Of a stretch of 5,960 nt of DNA, positions 4,672 to 5,960 are shown piece by piece (positions within the stretch are counted from its first letter, which is position 1; every line of letters starts with the position of its first letter). The stretch is from contig JACMOY010000388.1 in assembly GCA_014377795.1 (NCBI GenBank), positions 1 through 5,960 of the forward strand, written 5' to 3'. The notes under the pieces are model-generated. The model was not told the DNA's origin. It did no database searches and worked only from the letters and a program-made list of their open reading frames with translations. The stretch is from Actinomycetota bacterium. Its GTDB lineage: Bacteria > Actinomycetota > Actinomycetes > Actinomycetales > Angustibacteraceae. A program made the position numbers and the translations under genes.

Positions 4672-5960
4672 TCGCGTAGCGGCTCGGCCACGAGGTCGAC
4701 GCCCTCGCTGGCCACGACCATGGCCCGGACGACGTCCCCGACCGCGAGCGCCCCCGCGGGCAACCGGGTGGTGCCGTCGACGTCGGGGCCCTGGTGCAGG
4801 GCGCGGCCGTGAGCGGCGGGTCCGTTCTCGTCCAGAGCGTCGATCTCCTCGACGAGCACCTCGACGACCTCACCGATGCGCTCCTCGGCGCGCTGGGCGG
4901 TGAGCTGCTCGACCAGGTCGGTCAGGCGCGCGACCCGCTCGGCGACGACCGCCTCGGGCAGCTTGTTGTCGTACCCCTCCGCGGCAGTGCCGTCCTCGTC
5001 GCTGTAGCCGAACACCCCGACGACGTCCAGACGCGCGGCGGTCAAGAACTGCTCGAGCTCGACGACGTCGTCCTCGGTCTCACCGGGGAACCCCACGATG
5101 ACGTTGCTGCGCACCCCGGCCAGCGGTGCCGCGGCGCGCACCTGGTCGAGCAGGGTGAGGAACGACGTGGCGTCACCGAAGCGCTGCATGCGGCGCAGCA
5201 GCGGGCCCGCCGCGTGCTGGAACGACAAGTCGAAGTACGGCACGACACCCGGCACCGTCGTCATGGCGGTCAGCAGGCTGGGCCGCATCTCGGCCGGCTG
5301 CAGGTACGACACGCGCACCCGCTGGACGCCGGGCACCGCGGTCAGCTCGGGCAGCAGCGTCTCGAGCAGCCGCAGGTCGCCCAGGTCCTTGCCGTACGAC
5401 GTGGAGTTCTCGCTGACCAGGAAGAGCTCGCGCACCCCGCGCTCGGCCAGCCACGCCGCCTCGGCAAGCACGTCGGCGGGCCGGCGCGACAAGAACGCCC
5501 CGCGAAAGGCCGGGATCGCACAGAACGCGCAGCGCCGGTCGCAGCCGGAGGCGATCTTCAGCGGGGCCCAGGGGCGACCGTCGAGCCGGCGGCGCAGCAC
5601 CCGCGGCCCGGACGCCGGGGCGACCCCCGCGGGCAGGTCGGGCTCGGTGCCGTGGCCGGGCACGGCGACGCCCGCACCCTGGCGGGTCGCGGGTGACAGC
5701 GGCAGCAGCGTGCGGCGGTCGCGCGGGGTGTGTGAGGCGGGGCGCTCACCGTTCAGGATCGCCGAGAGCTGGTCGGACAGGTCGGCGTAGGAGTCGAATC
5801 CGAGCACCGCGTCGGCCTCGGGCAGCGACCCGGCGAGCTGCTCGCCGTCCCGCTCGGCCAGGCAGCCCACGGCCACCACGGCCTGCGTGCGGGTGCCGGC
5901 GTCGGCCTTGAGGTCGGCCGCCTCCAGCAGCGCGTCGACCGAGTCCTTCTTGGCTGACTC
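4668..5960 (-). CDS. rimO: Ribosomal protein S12 methylthiotransferase RimO (5' end outside window)
   Basis: A radical-SAM enzyme with two iron-sulfur clusters that adds a beta-methylthio group to a conserved aspartate of ribosomal protein S12. The window holds 430 residues. About 50 N-terminal residues, including the first two cysteines of the methylthiotransferase domain, should lie beyond the right edge. The visible part opens [18 protein letters not shown], the sequence that normally follows the NTCGF cysteine motif. C33 in VVAVGCLAE is the third cluster cysteine. The radical-SAM motif is C140-x3-C144-x2-C147 in [10 protein letters not shown]. Later landmarks are the [11 protein letters not shown] stretch and [14 protein letters not shown] domain occupies about residues 361-430. 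MiaB, the tRNA paralogue, is the main alternative, but the CDRRCAFC form and linkage to pgsA favour RimO. An in-frame GTG at 5879 is internal, since family-conserved sequence continues upstream of it. Confidence 0.93.
   Translation of the reverse strand, partial: ESAKKDSVDALLEAADLKADAGTRTQAVVAVGCLAERDGEQLAGSLPEADAVLGFDSYADLSDQLSAILNGERPASHTPRDRRTLLPLSPATRQGAGVAVPGHGTEPDLPAGVAPASGPRVLRRRLDGRPWAPLKIASGCDRRCAFCAIPAFRGAFLSRRPADVLAEAAWLAERGVRELFLVSENSTSYGKDLGDLRLLETLLPELTAVPGVQRVRVSYLQPAEMRPSLLTAMTTVPGVVPYFDLSFQHAAGPLLRRMQRFGDATSFLTLLDQVRAAAPLAGVRSNVIVGFPGETEDDVVELEQFLTAARLDVVGVFGYSDEDGTAAEGYDNKLPEAVVAERVARLTDLVEQLTAQRAEERIGEVVEVLVEEIDALDENGPAAHGRALHQGPDVDGTTRLPAGALAVGDVVRAMVVASEGVDLVAEPLRE

Noticed and set aside
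4794..5696. 300-codon open frame on the plus strand opposite rimO
   Set aside because: It lies opposite conserved radical-SAM and TRAM sequence and is Gly/Arg/Gln/His-rich without recognisable domains, so it is a composition shadow.
4668..5879. rimO starting at the GTG at 5879
   Set aside because: Family-conserved sequence ([14 protein letters not shown]) continues in frame to the window edge, so 5879 is internal and the gene is cut by the edge.
1..5960. Mobile element, CRISPR array, tRNA/rRNA or novel defence system
   Set aside because: All substantial coding space is taken by six recognisable conserved genes. No transposase, integrase, regular repeat-spacer array or tRNA-like fold was seen, and base composition looks uniform.

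Overview
The window comes from a very GC-rich actinobacterium. Third codon positions are almost always G or C, and the gene set is typical of the phylum: an Lhr helicase paired with a Nei-type glycosylase, and a rimO-pgsA-cinA-clgR series. The family cannot be fixed by eye. A member of Micrococcales or a related actinomycete order is plausible, but this is inference.

Layout. Positions 1-2163 (+) hold the C-terminal half of a long Lhr-type helicase whose start lies left of the window. Fifty bases later, on the same strand, comes a complete Fpg/Nei-family DNA glycosylase (2214-3086). Its stop is separated by one base from the stop of clgR, which is transcribed toward it on the minus strand (3088-3390). 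To the right, still on the minus strand and in transcription order, are rimO (5960-4668, 5' end cut by the window edge), pgsA (4671-4027) and cinA/pncC (4030-3500). These three are joined by two identical 4-base GTGA stop/start overlaps. A 109-base gap (3391-3499) then separates cinA from clgR. It is the longest non-coding stretch in the window and holds a possible cinA terminator, a possible alternative-sigma promoter, a small leader hairpin and the clgR ribosome binding site.

How the genes relate. Lhr and Nei form a DNA-repair pair that is also adjacent in Mycobacterium tuberculosis (Rv3296-Rv3297). RimO modifies ribosomal protein S12, PgsA makes the phosphatidylglycerol precursor, and the CinA-type protein deamidates NMN in pyridine-nucleotide salvage. 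They look co-expressed and translationally coupled rather than functionally linked. ClgR activates Clp-protease genes in actinobacteria. Its short C-terminus ending in Ala-Ala fits proteolytic control of the regulator itself.

No mobile element, CRISPR array, tRNA or rRNA was seen, and I see no clear undescribed system. The points most worth a second look are the regulatory structures: an imperfect inverted repeat spanning both ends of the convergent nei/clgR pair, a perfect 12-bp hairpin between lhr and nei, and a GGTGT-N15-GGGTAC element upstream of clgR.
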